DNA of 54,612 nt from Bacteroides sp. (GCA_014802105.1 JAAVCX010000038.1:1-54612); one strand, 5' to 3'. Counted from the first letter of the stretch, positions 35,165 to 44,624 are shown. The notes: generated from the letters alone by a model not told the origin. Made by a program: numbers and translations.

Positions 35165-35172
35165 TATCTTTG
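35165..35172 (+). promoter_or_regulatory. -7 element of the AAA+ ATPase promoter
   Basis: TATCTTTG. The -33 position (about 35141-35144) is occupied by the last repeat unit rather than by TTTG, suggesting regulation by whatever binds the array. Start near 35179, giving a leader of only about 10 nt. Confidence 0.65.
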
Positions 35173-35188
35173 CAAATAAATCAGAATT

Positions 35189-36382
35189 ATGGACATTTTA
35201 AGAAGAAGATATAAGAAACTGTTGTCAGATGTAAAGACTGATACTCACAGGTTTCTGTTCTATGAAATAGATTGGAATCAACCGCTTATAGGAATAAGGG
35301 GACAACGCGGAGTTGGCAAGACGACCTTGATGTTCCAGCGGATAAAGGAGACAGATCCCACCGGGGAAACGTCATTTTATGCTTCTCTCGACAGCCTATG
35401 GATTGCCGAGAACAGTCTGATAGAATTTGCCGAGAAACTTGTAGAGCAGGGGGTAAAACATCTCTATCTTGACGAGGTGCACAGACTGCCTGAATGGGAG
35501 AGGCAGATTAAAAATCTATGTGACTTGTATCCCGAATTGCACATAGTCTTCACGAGTTCGTCGCTGCTTGTGGTCGATCACTCGATCGGCGACCTGTCGA
35601 GACGTGCCTCCATGTATGATCTTCCCGGATTATCATTCAGGGAGTTCCTGATGTTTGAAGGCGTTTCTCCCGGCGAAAGACTGACACTTGCCGACATACT
35701 CTATTCCCACGAGACCATAGCCGCGTCGATCGCCTCGTCGGTTGACGTACTCGCTTATTTCAAGAAGTACATGTCGAGAGGTTATTATCCTTTTTACAGG
35801 TCTATGGGGCTTGAAGACTACTATGGACGCCTGGATCAGACAGTCAATACCGTCATCAATTACGACATCCCGTCGGTGGAGGTGAGGATTGACTACGAGA
35901 CGCTGATCAAGGCCAAGAGGCTTGTCGGTATCATAGCCGGCTCGCAACCCTATCAGCCCAATATGAGCACCCTTGCCGGACTGATGGGCACAAACAGAAA
36001 CCAGCTCCTGAAAATCTTTGATCTGCTTGACAGGGCCGGTGTGATCAGACAGGTGTTTTCTGCAACTATCAGTCCCAAGAGTCTCGGTAAACCCCAGAAG
36101 ATACTGCTTGACAACTCGTCGCTCATGTGTGCTTTAGGTTCGCCAAAAGTAGGAGCGGAGAGAGAATGTACGTTCGCATCATTCCTGAGTGTGAACCATC
36201 GGGTAGGTTATGCTAAAGCCGGCGACTTTATTGTCGATAACCGGTATCTGTTTGAGATCGGAGGCAAGAGCAAAGGCTTTTCACAGATAAAGGATATACC
36301 CGACAGCTTTATAGTGGCCGACGATATCGAGTTTGGCTTAGGTAATAAAATTCCGTTGTGGATTTTCGGTTTTTTATATTGA
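35189..36382 (+). CDS. AAA+ ATPase (AAA_14/DUF4143 type)
   Basis: 397 residues. Walker A GQRGVGKTTL (38-47), Walker B HLYLDEVHRL (Asp95, Glu96), a FTSSS sensor-1-like strand (121-125), then LSFREFLMFEG typical of AAA_14, a winged-helix-like segment (LAGLMGTNRNQLLKIFDLLDRAGVI, about 266-290) and a DUF4143-like C-terminus with the nuclease-fold-like pattern GDFIVDNRYLFEIGGKSKGFSQI. The family is widespread, often multicopy, of unknown role. Codon and base use is more AT-rich at the 5' end than in neighbours. Immediately upstream is the 29-bp repeat array, suggesting autoregulation. Confidence 0.88.
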   Translation: MDILRRRYKKLLSDVKTDTHRFLFYEIDWNQPLIGIRGQRGVGKTTLMFQRIKETDPTGETSFYASLDSLWIAENSLIEFAEKLVEQGVKHLYLDEVHRLPEWERQIKNLCDLYPELHIVFTSSSLLVVDHSIGDLSRRASMYDLPGLSFREFLMFEGVSPGERLTLADILYSHETIAASIASSVDVLAYFKKYMSRGYYPFYRSMGLEDYYGRLDQTVNTVINYDIPSVEVRIDYETLIKAKRLVGIIAGSQPYQPNMSTLAGLMGTNRNQLLKIFDLLDRAGVIRQVFSATISPKSLGKPQKILLDNSSLMCALGSPKVGAERECTFASFLSVNHRVGYAKAGDFIVDNRYLFEIGGKSKGFSQIKDIPDSFIVADDIEFGLGNKIPLWIFGFLY

Positions 36383-36414
36383 AGTGACATTTATTATTAA
36401 ACAGCCTCTTAAAG

Positions 36415-37128
36415 ATGAGAAAGATATTTATAGCATTGATAGCGATACTTTTGACCGGAGGAGCATGTGTTGCACAAGGGAAGAAAGTACGCTCAGCCGG
36501 CAGAGCGCAGCAGACAGAGAAGACTCTCGATGAGCGTCTGAAAGAATTAGGCTATGTAGATATTGCCGAACTTAATCCCGAAGTGAAAGTCTCGCTGATG
36601 TATGCCCGAGATGACAATTTTACCGGCAAAGTGCTCTATGACGGTATGAGCCGGGCCTGGCTTCATGCCGACGCAGCCAAGAGTGTAGACAAGGCTCAGA
36701 AAGCATTGTCGAAGCTGAAGCCCGGATATGCGTTGCTGATTAAAGATGCCGCCCGACCTATGAGCGTGCAGAGGAAAATGTTTAATTCGGTGGTCGGCAC
36801 GACTGGCGCCAACTATGTGGCCAATCCCGCAAAGGGTGGGGGACTGCACAACTATGGACTCGCTGTCGATGTCACGATCGTGGATGCCGAAGGGAAAGAA
36901 CTCGATATGGGTACCCCTGTTGATCATCTCGGCCCTGAGGCGAATATCACCCGGGAGGATCAGCTCGTGTCGTCGGGCTATATGACGGCACAGGCCCGTG
37001 AGAACCGCCGTCTGCTCAGACGGGTGATGACCGAGGCCGGGTTTATGCCACTGCGCTCTGAGTGGTGGCATTTCAACCGTGTCAGTAAGGCCGAGGCGCG
37101 CCAGCGTTACAAGAGGCTTGATTTCTGA
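36415..37128 (+). CDS. VanX-like D-Ala-D-Ala dipeptidase (M15D)
   Basis: 237 residues with a signal peptide (about 1-20, ending CVAQG). Zinc and catalytic features: the VSLMYARDDNFTG start of the domain, LIKDAARPMSVQRKMF, GLHNYGLAVDVTI (His and Asp ligands), and SEWWHFNR (catalytic Glu, His ligand). It cleaves D-alanyl-D-alanine; here a secreted form, so a role in peptidoglycan-peptide recycling is more likely than vancomycin resistance, and no vanHA genes are near. It starts 32 nt after the ATPase gene. Confidence 0.92.
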   Translation: MRKIFIALIAILLTGGACVAQGKKVRSAGRAQQTEKTLDERLKELGYVDIAELNPEVKVSLMYARDDNFTGKVLYDGMSRAWLHADAAKSVDKAQKALSKLKPGYALLIKDAARPMSVQRKMFNSVVGTTGANYVANPAKGGGLHNYGLAVDVTIVDAEGKELDMGTPVDHLGPEANITREDQLVSSGYMTAQARENRRLLRRVMTEAGFMPLRSEWWHFNRVSKAEARQRYKRLDF

Positions 37129-37435
37129 CGGGCTAAGATCATAGAGCCGGAAATGTTTATTCAGAATAGTCCAAAGTCGGCTATCGAGAAAACACGCAAA
37201 CCCGGACTCGACACCCTCGTCGAAACAACCGAAGAACTCCACTGCTGCAACCTCCTCGTTAGTACCTACTCACAAGCAGAAATAATCGAGTATAAAAACT
37301 TCAAAATTAAAATAGCGAGCATATTTAACAGCTGTAATTAGTATAAAAAAGTGTCTCGCCCTGAAAAGTGGAGACACATATAAGAGTCAACTTTCTCAGG
37401 GCGAGACAGATAAGCTGAACAGATCTATTTTTTGT
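37129..37435. other. Gene-free region between convergent genes
   Basis: Contains the terminator at 37345-37408. A 62-codon frame at 37153-37341 has no recognisable features. Nothing else is seen. Confidence 0.55.
37345..37408 (-). terminator. Terminator of the DUF4595 lipoprotein gene
   Basis: Perfect 13-bp stem TGTCTCGCCCTGA / TCAGGGCGAGACA (37352-37364, 37396-37408), an inner AAGT/ACTT pairing, and six T on the minus strand (37350-37345). Confidence 0.8.
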
Positions 37436-38236
37436 TTACCAGACAAAGTTCATGTCCTCAGAATAGTCTGAATCGGGATCGTTTATTGTCAATTTGGTCG
37501 GGAGACCCTTGTCATTTAATACCCAAGTATATTCCTCGACAAAGGATTCTCCATCAAAATATGCTTCATTCTTAATTGGCAGAGAGGAAGTGGCTTTACC
37601 CAGCAGTCCCGCGTAATAAGAATACTGCATATCTTCGTCCTCAATTCCAAACATTACCAACATCATGACTCCACCGATATTGTTAATCGGATTGCTTCCA
37701 TAGGAGATCTTCATTGTTCCACCGTCGGCAGGAGTCATCTTTGAGCTAATGATATTCCCTTTTTCATAGGTGTATTCAACAGTTCCGGTGCCTTCGCTGT
37801 TTTTCACTCTGATTTTCTTCAACCGGCTGTCAGAGTTATATTCAAACCAATACTCCTCAACATCACCGTCATCATAGACGCGCTTCCAGTATTTTGAGAA
37901 ACCTGAATCATTGAGATTGATTGAAATCACACGTTCACCCTCATCATCGATTACTTTCATGATGACATCAGCCTCAGAAGCACGGCTCATACAAGGATAA
38001 TCAAACGTAACCTTAACATTTCCATCAGTCAGTGCCGAAACAAGACCGTCGCTATTCACGGTCAGGTTTATTCCGCCCACTTGCTGAGGGATGCCGTTGG
38101 TGAACACAGCGGCAGGATTAACAGTTGCCGATCCCACCCCGATAGAGGGTTCATCATCGTCATCGCTGCATGACGTAAAATTCATGCAACAGGTAATACC
38201 GATTGTCGACACTACCAAAAATTTTAAGAAATTCAT
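37436..38236 (-). CDS. DUF4595-type lipoprotein
   Basis: 266 residues from ATG 38236. Signal peptide with lipobox FTSC (Cys23) followed by an acidic SDDDDEP, the export pattern that sends Bacteroidota lipoproteins to the surface. The body has repeated strand pairs of the DUF4595 kind: EYWFEYNSDSRLKKIRV, VEYTYEKGNIISSK and EEYTWVLNDKGLPTKL. Function unknown; a surface binding protein is the usual guess. A -7 TACCTTTG at 38532-38539 implies a long leader of about 290 nt. Confidence 0.8.
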   Translation of the reverse strand: MNFLKFLVVSTIGITCCMNFTSCSDDDDEPSIGVGSATVNPAAVFTNGIPQQVGGINLTVNSDGLVSALTDGNVKVTFDYPCMSRASEADVIMKVIDDEGERVISINLNDSGFSKYWKRVYDDGDVEEYWFEYNSDSRLKKIRVKNSEGTGTVEYTYEKGNIISSKMTPADGGTMKISYGSNPINNIGGVMMLVMFGIEDEDMQYSYYAGLLGKATSSLPIKNEAYFDGESFVEEYTWVLNDKGLPTKLTINDPDSDYSEDMNFVW

Positions 38237-38813
38237 GTCTTTAACATGTTTTTTGCGTCCACCAGTCTTAAAAGGACATTTATAAACACAAAGAGGCGCA
38301 AGACTGTTATCAAATTCCGTCAATGGGTTCTGGACAACCTCTGCACTGAAAAATGAAAACAACTCACGCCTTGGCTGTATATTGACACATCAGTGCATAT
38401 ATGCAGACCAAAGGGAGCAGTCTATCATTATTCCTCAGTGCAGTCGAATTGTCCAGATTCATTGACAAGGAATAAGCTAAACGCTTCCTATTACTATGTT
38501 TAATATGTGCGTCCTATTCAAAAGGACACAGCAAAGGTAGTAATAAAATTCTGATAGACCACTATTCGTGAGCTGTTTTCTGAATATTCTCAGTTTGAAA
38601 TCAGTTATACACGGAAAGCCGAGTATCTTTCCGTTTGTTAAGGTTATTTAACAAAAACACGTCGTTGAGGATTAAATGAAGGAGTAGTGTACTGAAGTAT
38701 GAGATCGGGTAAATTAATTTCAGGAGTTACACAACTTTAGAAAGGTTTGATTGCAGTTTTGAGATAAACTTCTTAACTTTGCAAAAATTTGGTAAAACAC
38801 ATTTCGCAAAAGA
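38237..38813. other. Gene-free region between divergent genes
   Basis: Holds the DUF4595 -7 element (38532-38539, minus) with a GTCCT/AGGAC hairpin beside it (38511-38527), an ACGGAAAG/CTTTCCGT hairpin at 38611-38634, and the lysC promoter (38750-38781, plus). The rest is AT-rich without a reading frame I can support. Confidence 0.6.
38750..38781 (+). promoter_or_regulatory. lysC promoter
   Basis: TAACTTTG at 38774-38781 with a weak -33 ATTG at 38750-38753 (20-bp spacer). The leader of about 26 nt is too short for a lysine riboswitch. Confidence 0.55.
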
Positions 38814-40130
38814 ATGAAAGTATTAAAATTTGGAGGCACATCGGTAGGTTCGGCCGATCGTATCCGCCATGTGGCCGATCTTGTAGGTTCGCGCGGCCGC
38901 AACATCATTGTGCTCTCGGCAATGTCGGGAACCACCAACACTCTTGTAGAAATAGCCGGGTATCTTTATAAGCGCAATCTCAACGGAGCCAAGGAGACTA
39001 TCAATATGCTTGAGTCGAAGTATCTTAAGACTCTTGCATCGCTCTATGACAAGCATGAGAGCCGCGAGCGAGCTCTCAAGGAGGTCAAGGCCTGTTTCAA
39101 CTATATACGATCATTCACCCAGCGCGAGACATTCAGCGAGATAGAGGAGAAGATCATCCTCGCTCAGGGCGAGATCATGAGCGTGGCCATGATGACTATC
39201 CTGCTCAACGAGCGCGGTCTCTATGCCGAGGCGCTTCCGGCTCTCGACTTCATGAAGACCGATGCCAACTCAGAGCCCGATATGCAGCATATACAACTGC
39301 ATCTCCAGCCTCTGCTCGATAAGTATCAGGATGCCGATATATTTGTGACTCAGGGCTTCATCTGCCGTAATTCGACCGGCGAGATCGACAATCTCCAGCG
39401 CGGAGGGTCAGACTATACCGCCTCGCTCATCGGCGCGGCGATCGATGCCGAGGAGATCGAGATCTGGACCGACATAGATGGTATGCACAACAACGATCCC
39501 CGCTTTGTGGAGAAGACCAGCCCTGTGGGCGAGCTTCACTATGAGGAGGCAGCCGAGCTGGCTTATTTCGGAGCCAAGATCCTTCATCCTACCTGTGTGC
39601 TCCCCGCCAAGGTGAACAATATCCCTGTGCGCCTGCTCAACACCATGGAGCCTGAGGCCCACGGCACACTGATCTATAACAATATCACCGATCCGGCCAT
39701 CAAGGCAGTGGCCGCCAAGGATAATGTGATAGCCATCAAGATCAAGAGCTCGCGTATGCTCCTGGCCTACGGCTTCCTCACCCGAGTGTTTGAGACATTT
39801 GAGAAATACCGCACACCTATCGACATGATAGCCACGAGCGAGGTGGGTGTGTCGCTGACCATCGACTCGGAGCGTTTCCTGCCCGAGATTGTCGACGAGC
39901 TCCAGAAGTTTGGCACCGTGACTGTCGACAAGGATATGGTGATTGTGTGTGTGGTCGGAAATATGGACTGGACCAATACCGGCTATGAAGCCCGCGCTGT
40001 CGAGGCTCTCTCAGAGATACCCGTGCGCATGATCTCATACGGCGGATCCAACTTCAATATCTCGTTCCTGATACGCAAGGAGGATAAGGTCAAGGCCCTC
40101 AATCTCCTGAGCGAAAAACTCTTTAACTGA
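38814..40130 (+). CDS. lysC: Aspartate kinase
   Basis: 438 residues, monofunctional (no homoserine dehydrogenase domain). MKVLKFGGTSVGS opens the amino-acid kinase domain; FVTQGFICRNSTGEIDNLQRGGSDYTASL and EIWTDIDGMHNNDPR are the substrate loops. Two C-terminal ACT domains (about 300-438) give feedback control, likely by lysine given the next gene. It is 6 nt upstream of lysA, so the pair makes the first and last steps of lysine synthesis. Confidence 0.96.
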   Translation: MKVLKFGGTSVGSADRIRHVADLVGSRGRNIIVLSAMSGTTNTLVEIAGYLYKRNLNGAKETINMLESKYLKTLASLYDKHESRERALKEVKACFNYIRSFTQRETFSEIEEKIILAQGEIMSVAMMTILLNERGLYAEALPALDFMKTDANSEPDMQHIQLHLQPLLDKYQDADIFVTQGFICRNSTGEIDNLQRGGSDYTASLIGAAIDAEEIEIWTDIDGMHNNDPRFVEKTSPVGELHYEEAAELAYFGAKILHPTCVLPAKVNNIPVRLLNTMEPEAHGTLIYNNITDPAIKAVAAKDNVIAIKIKSSRMLLAYGFLTRVFETFEKYRTPIDMIATSEVGVSLTIDSERFLPEIVDELQKFGTVTVDKDMVIVCVVGNMDWTNTGYEARAVEALSEIPVRMISYGGSNFNISFLIRKEDKVKALNLLSEKLFN

Positions 40131-40136
40131 CCGACG

Positions 40137-41288
40137 ATGGCCCGATTTCCGATAGGTGAGTTCAAGGATCTCACCACTCCGTTTTACTTCTATGACCTGG
40201 CACTGCTTGACCGCACACTGGCAGAGCTGAACCGCGCATCGCGCGACGACCGCTATCATGTGCATTATGCTATGAAAGCCAATGCCAATCCCGCTATCCT
40301 GAGACGCATCCAGGGGGCCGGGCTGGGCATCGATGCCGTGAGCGGCTGGGAGATCAAGGCTGCTCTTGAGGCAGGTTTCAAGGGGAGCCAGATAGTGTTT
40401 GCCGGCGTAGGCAAGACCGACAGCGAGATAATCCTGGCCCTCGAGAACGGGGTAGGGTGCTTTAACGTAGAGTCGGTGCCCGAGCTTGAGGTGATCAATG
40501 ATCTCGCCGAAGGGCTCGGCCTCGTGGCCAAGGTGGCGATACGTGTCAATCCCAATATCGACGCCCACACTCATGCCTATATCACTACCGGCCTTGCCGA
40601 AAATAAGTTCGGTATCAATCTCGAGCAACTTCCCGACGTGATAGAGAAAGCCCAGTCGTTGTCAAACATCGCTCTGGAGGGATTGCATTTCCACATCGGG
40701 TCGCAGATCACCGAGACCGAGCCTTTCATAATGCTCTGTGAGAGAATCAACGGTTTGCTCGACGAGTGGGAGGCCAAGGAAGTGAAATTCAAGACAATCA
40801 ATGTGGGAGGCGGTCTCGGTATCGACTATAATGATCCCGACCGTCATCCGATACCTGATTTCGAGGGCTATTTCCGCGCGTTCCGCAATCATCTGAAGCT
40901 CCGCGACTATCAGCAGCTGCATTTTGAGCTTGGGCGTTCGGTTGTGGCACAGTGTGGCAGTCTGATCACCCGAGTGATCTATGTCAAGGAGGGAACTACC
41001 AAGCGTTTTGCAGTGGTCGACGCCGGATTTACCGATCTGATACGTCCGGCTCTCTATAATGCCCATCATCGTATCGAGAATATCTCCTCGCCCAACAGCG
41101 AGCGTCACCATTACGATGTGGTGGGGCCGATCTGCGAGTCGTCGGACTGCTTCGGCAAGGACGAGCTGCTCCCGGCATTGCGTCGCGGTGATTTCCTGGC
41201 ACTCCGTTCGGCGGGAGCCTACGGCGAGATCATGGCTTCGCAGTATAACTGCCGTCCGTTGCCGTCGTCGTATTTCTCGGAAAAGTAA
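40137..41288 (+). CDS. lysA: Diaminopimelate decarboxylase
   Basis: 383 residues, fold-type III PLP enzyme. PLP lysine in VHYAMKANAN (about 42-51); GVGKTDSEI, HFHIGSQI, NVGGGLGIDY and the C-terminal GPICESSDCFGKD and SAGAYGEIMAS mark the active site. It decarboxylates meso-diaminopimelate to lysine. It is directly after lysC and before the OPT transporter gene (20-nt gap). Confidence 0.96.
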   Translation: MARFPIGEFKDLTTPFYFYDLALLDRTLAELNRASRDDRYHVHYAMKANANPAILRRIQGAGLGIDAVSGWEIKAALEAGFKGSQIVFAGVGKTDSEIILALENGVGCFNVESVPELEVINDLAEGLGLVAKVAIRVNPNIDAHTHAYITTGLAENKFGINLEQLPDVIEKAQSLSNIALEGLHFHIGSQITETEPFIMLCERINGLLDEWEAKEVKFKTINVGGGLGIDYNDPDRHPIPDFEGYFRAFRNHLKLRDYQQLHFELGRSVVAQCGSLITRVIYVKEGTTKRFAVVDAGFTDLIRPALYNAHHRIENISSPNSERHHYDVVGPICESSDCFGKDELLPALRRGDFLALRSAGAYGEIMASQYNCRPLPSSYFSEK

Positions 41289-41308
41289 GAAATTCATAAT
41301 CTATCACC

Positions 41309-43297
41309 ATGATAAATAACGATCCCAACAAAGAGCCTCAGTACAGCGACATGGATCCTGTAGAGATGCCGGAAAACGCCTTCCGCGAGCTTGGTGAGGA
41401 CGAGCATTACCGTCCGATCATGCATCCGGCTCACGATTATCCCGAAGTGACCCCCTACTCGGTGGGTATGGGTCTGCTTCTGGCAGTAATATTCAGTGCC
41501 GCCGCGGCCTATCTCGGTCTGAAGGTCGGCCAGGTGTTTGAGGCCGCGATACCTATCGCCATCATAGCGGTAGGTCTCTCGGGTGCGCTCAAGAAGAGCA
41601 ATCCTCTGGGCCAGAATGTAATCATCCAGTCGATCGGAGCCTGTTCGGGAGTGATCGTCGCCGGCGCCATCTTCACGCTTCCGGCCCTTTATATCCTTCA
41701 GGCCAAGTATCCCGAGATCTCGGTCAACTTCCTTCAGATCTTCCTGAGTTCGCTGCTCGGAGGAGTGTTGGGCATACTGTTTTTCATACCTTTCCGCCGT
41801 TACTTCGTGAAGGATATGCACGGAAAGTATCCTTTCCCCGAGGCAACTGCGACTACTCAGGTGCTTGCCAGCGGTATAGGTAAGCAGAAGGCCGGCGACG
41901 GCCAGGCCAAGACTCTGGTGGTGGCTTCGCTGATCGGCGGTATCTATGACTATATGGTGGAGACATTCGGGTTCTGGACCGATACGCTCAACACTATGGT
42001 GACCTCGTGGGGCCAGACTCTTGCCGAGAAGACCAAGCTCGTTGTGAGCTGTAACACTACGGCCGCGGTGCTCGGTCTCGGTTATATCATCGGTATACGC
42101 TATGCGTTTATCATCTTTGCCGGCTCGGTGTTTGTATGGTGGGTGCTGATCCCGCTGATGGGCACATACGGCTCGGAGCAGATAGCATCTCTGGCTCCCG
42201 GTGAGATCTTCAGCGACTATGCACGCATGATCGGTATCGGCGGTATCGCTATGGCCGGTATCATCGGAATCGTCAAGTCGTGGGGTATCATCAGAGAGGC
42301 TGTCGGTCTGGCATCGCGTGAACTCAAGGGCAATGCCGGCGAGGTCAAGACTGTGCGCTGGCAGACTGATATATCCATGAAGCATGTGGTGTTCTTTATA
42401 GTGCTTGCGCTGATCGCCGTGCTTGTGTTCTTCTGGGTAGGTGTAATCAATACTTTCTGGCAGGCTCTCGTGGCATGGCTCGTGGTGACGGTGATCGCCT
42501 TCCTGTTTACCACCGTTGCGGCCAATGCTATCGCTATCGTGGGCTCCAATCCCGTGTCGGGCATGACCCTGATGACGCTGATCGTGGCTTCGGCTATCTT
42601 TGTAGGTATCGGTCTGAACGGTACTTCGGGTATCGTAGCCTCAATGGTGATCGGCGGCGTGGTATGTACCGCACTGTCGATGGCCGGCGGTTTTGTCACC
42701 GACCTCAAGGTAGGCTACTGGCTCGGCTCCACACCTCGCAAGCAGGAGCAGTGGAAGTTCCTGGGCACTTTTGTGTCGGCCGCTACTGTCGGCGGAGTGA
42801 TTCTGCTGCTCAATCAGGTATATGGCTTCACTGGCGAAAACGCTCTTGTGGCTCCTCAGGCCAACGCTATGGCCAAGGTGATCGAGCCTCTGATGATGGG
42901 CGGTGACACCCCCTGGATCCTTTATATGGTCGGCGCGATACTCGCTCTGCTGCTCAATTGGCTGGGAGTGCCTGCGCTGGCTTTCTGTCTCGGTATGTTC
43001 ATTCCTCTGCAACTGAATACTCCCCTGCTTGTGGGTGGCGCTGTGGCCTGGTGGGTCGGCAGCCGCTCCAAGGACAAGGAGGTGAACAGTGCCCGCACCG
43101 ATCGCGGCACACTGATCTCGTCGGGTCTGATAGCCGGCGGCGCACTGTTTGGAGTGTTTGCCGCGCTGACCCGTTTCCTCGGGTTTGAGTATACGAGCCC
43201 ACTGTCGGCCATCGCTACCCAGTGGACCGGCCTGGCTGTGTATGCACTGCTCATCATCTATCTGATCAGTGACTCAATGAGGGCACGCAAGCTCTAA
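41309..43297 (+). CDS. OPT-family oligopeptide transporter
   Basis: 662 residues, about fourteen to sixteen membrane helices. Recognised by AYLGLKVGQVFEAAIPIAI near the start, GKYPFPEATATTQVLASG, and the GNAGEVKTVRWQTDIS loop. The bacterial OPT branch takes up oligopeptides or metal-chelate conjugates with protons. It sits in a plus-strand run with lysC-lysA and the second MATE gene (16-nt gap), so co-transcription is likely. Confidence 0.93.
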   Translation: MINNDPNKEPQYSDMDPVEMPENAFRELGEDEHYRPIMHPAHDYPEVTPYSVGMGLLLAVIFSAAAAYLGLKVGQVFEAAIPIAIIAVGLSGALKKSNPLGQNVIIQSIGACSGVIVAGAIFTLPALYILQAKYPEISVNFLQIFLSSLLGGVLGILFFIPFRRYFVKDMHGKYPFPEATATTQVLASGIGKQKAGDGQAKTLVVASLIGGIYDYMVETFGFWTDTLNTMVTSWGQTLAEKTKLVVSCNTTAAVLGLGYIIGIRYAFIIFAGSVFVWWVLIPLMGTYGSEQIASLAPGEIFSDYARMIGIGGIAMAGIIGIVKSWGIIREAVGLASRELKGNAGEVKTVRWQTDISMKHVVFFIVLALIAVLVFFWVGVINTFWQALVAWLVVTVIAFLFTTVAANAIAIVGSNPVSGMTLMTLIVASAIFVGIGLNGTSGIVASMVIGGVVCTALSMAGGFVTDLKVGYWLGSTPRKQEQWKFLGTFVSAATVGGVILLLNQVYGFTGENALVAPQANAMAKVIEPLMMGGDTPWILYMVGAILALLLNWLGVPALAFCLGMFIPLQLNTPLLVGGAVAWWVGSRSKDKEVNSARTDRGTLISSGLIAGGALFGVFAALTRFLGFEYTSPLSAIATQWTGLAVYALLIIYLISDSMRARKL

Positions 43298-43313
43298 CCA
43301 AGTTGCCCGTCAA

Positions 43314-44624
43314 GTGAGAAAAATCGATCGAGAGATTCTCTCTCTGACTATTCCGTCCATCATCACCAACATCACTACCCCGTTGTTGGCGTTGATGGAC
43401 GTGGCTATTGTAGGGCATCTTGGCAATGCGACCTATCTCGCGGCCATAGCCGTGGGGGGAACAGTGTTCAATATGATCTACTGGCTGTTTGCCTTTCTTA
43501 GAATGGGTACGAGCGGACTCTCGGCTCAGGCTCATGGAGGGGGAGATAGCCGGGGGCTCGATCTGGTGTTGGAGCGTGGAGTGGCTGTGGCGCTTGGAGC
43601 CGGGGCTCTGTTGGTGATATTGTATTATCCGATAGAGGTGGTGGCTTTCACGATCATGGATGTCGATGGGGAGACGGCGGTGCTTGCGCGCCGGTATTTC
43701 GAAATACTCATCTGGGGAGCTCCCGCAGTGCTTCTGACCTATACGTTTACAGGCTGGACGCTTGGCCGTAAAAATTCGCGTGGGCCCATGTGGGTTGCTT
43801 TCGTGATCAATGTCAGCAATATAGTGGTGAGTCTGGTGCTTGTGGTAGGCCTGAGGTTTAAGATTGAGGGTGTGGCTATCGGCACTCTGTCGGCTCAGTG
43901 GCTCGGAGCGGCGGTGTTTGCGCTGATGATTGTCAGGCGCTACCGACCGCGTCTGTATGGAGTGAAGTATGTGGTGGACAGCAAGGCTCTCGGACAGTTT
44001 TTCAGGGTCAACAGCGATATATTTCTCAGGACTTTGTGTCTCGTCGCCGTGACGGTGTGGTTTACGCGCAGCGGGGCTTCGCAGGGGACTCTGATGCTTG
44101 CGGTGAATACTCTGCTGATGCAGTTCTTTATGTTTTTCTCTTATTTCATGGATGGATTTGCTTTTGCGGGGGAGTCGCTCTGCGGCAACAGTTATGGAGA
44201 GCATGACGGACAACAACTCCGGCTCACCGTGAAGGCTCTCCTGAAGTGGGGAGCCGGGGTGGCCGGAGTGTTTACGTTGGTGTATTTTCTGGGCGGAGAG
44301 TGGATAGTGGAACGACTCAGCGATGACAGGGAGGTGATTGCCGCGACGGGCGAGTACCTCGACTGGGTAGTGGTGATCCCGGCCGCCGGTTTCATGGCTT
44401 TTACCTGGGACGGAGTGTTTATAGGGATCACCAGGACGCGGAGTATGCTCGGGTCGATGGCAGTGTCGTCGGCACTCTATTTCGCGCTATATTTCATTTT
44501 GTTTCCGTGGGTCGGTAATCACGGATTGTGGATAGCTTTTCTGGGCTATCTGTTATCGCGCGGAGTCTACCTCCAGGTTGTGAGCCGCAGGTTGCTCAAC
44601 ACGTTCGACAAGACCGTTGATTAG
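43314..44624 (+). CDS. MATE-family transporter (DinF-like)
   Basis: 436 residues with twelve helices. It starts at GTG 43314. Hallmarks: ILSLTIPSIITNITTPLLALMDVAIVGHLG (about 8-37), FAFLRMGTSGLSAQAHGGGD, and FFSYFMDGFAFAGESLCGNSYG in the second half, closest to the DinF branch. It differs clearly from the other MATE gene in this window. Its last 72 nt overlap the end of the convergent lipoprotein gene. Confidence 0.92.
   Translation: MRKIDREILSLTIPSIITNITTPLLALMDVAIVGHLGNATYLAAIAVGGTVFNMIYWLFAFLRMGTSGLSAQAHGGGDSRGLDLVLERGVAVALGAGALLVILYYPIEVVAFTIMDVDGETAVLARRYFEILIWGAPAVLLTYTFTGWTLGRKNSRGPMWVAFVINVSNIVVSLVLVVGLRFKIEGVAIGTLSAQWLGAAVFALMIVRRYRPRLYGVKYVVDSKALGQFFRVNSDIFLRTLCLVAVTVWFTRSGASQGTLMLAVNTLLMQFFMFFSYFMDGFAFAGESLCGNSYGEHDGQQLRLTVKALLKWGAGVAGVFTLVYFLGGEWIVERLSDDREVIAATGEYLDWVVVIPAAGFMAFTWDGVFIGITRTRSMLGSMAVSSALYFALYFILFPWVGNHGLWIAFLGYLLSRGVYLQVVSRRLLNTFDKTVD

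Larger units (their letters stand above)
34801..35188. other. Gene-free region dominated by the 29-bp repeat array
   Basis: Holds the aldo/keto reductase -7 element (34848-34855, minus), a possible degenerate repeat unit at 34908-34925, the eight-unit array 34937-35157 and the AAA+ ATPase promoter (35165-35172). Confidence 0.7.

Noticed and set aside
36415-37128. Vancomycin-resistance operon
   Set aside because: Only a VanX-like secreted dipeptidase is present; no vanH, vanA or regulatory pair nearby.
37153-37341. 62-codon protein
   Set aside because: No similarity to a known family, no promoter, and it lies in the space between convergent genes.
38782-38813. Lysine riboswitch before lysC
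   Set aside because: Promoter position leaves a leader of only about 26 nt.
41294-42385. 363-codon frame opposite the OPT transporter gene
   Set aside because: Antisense shadow; the plus strand has clear OPT motifs.
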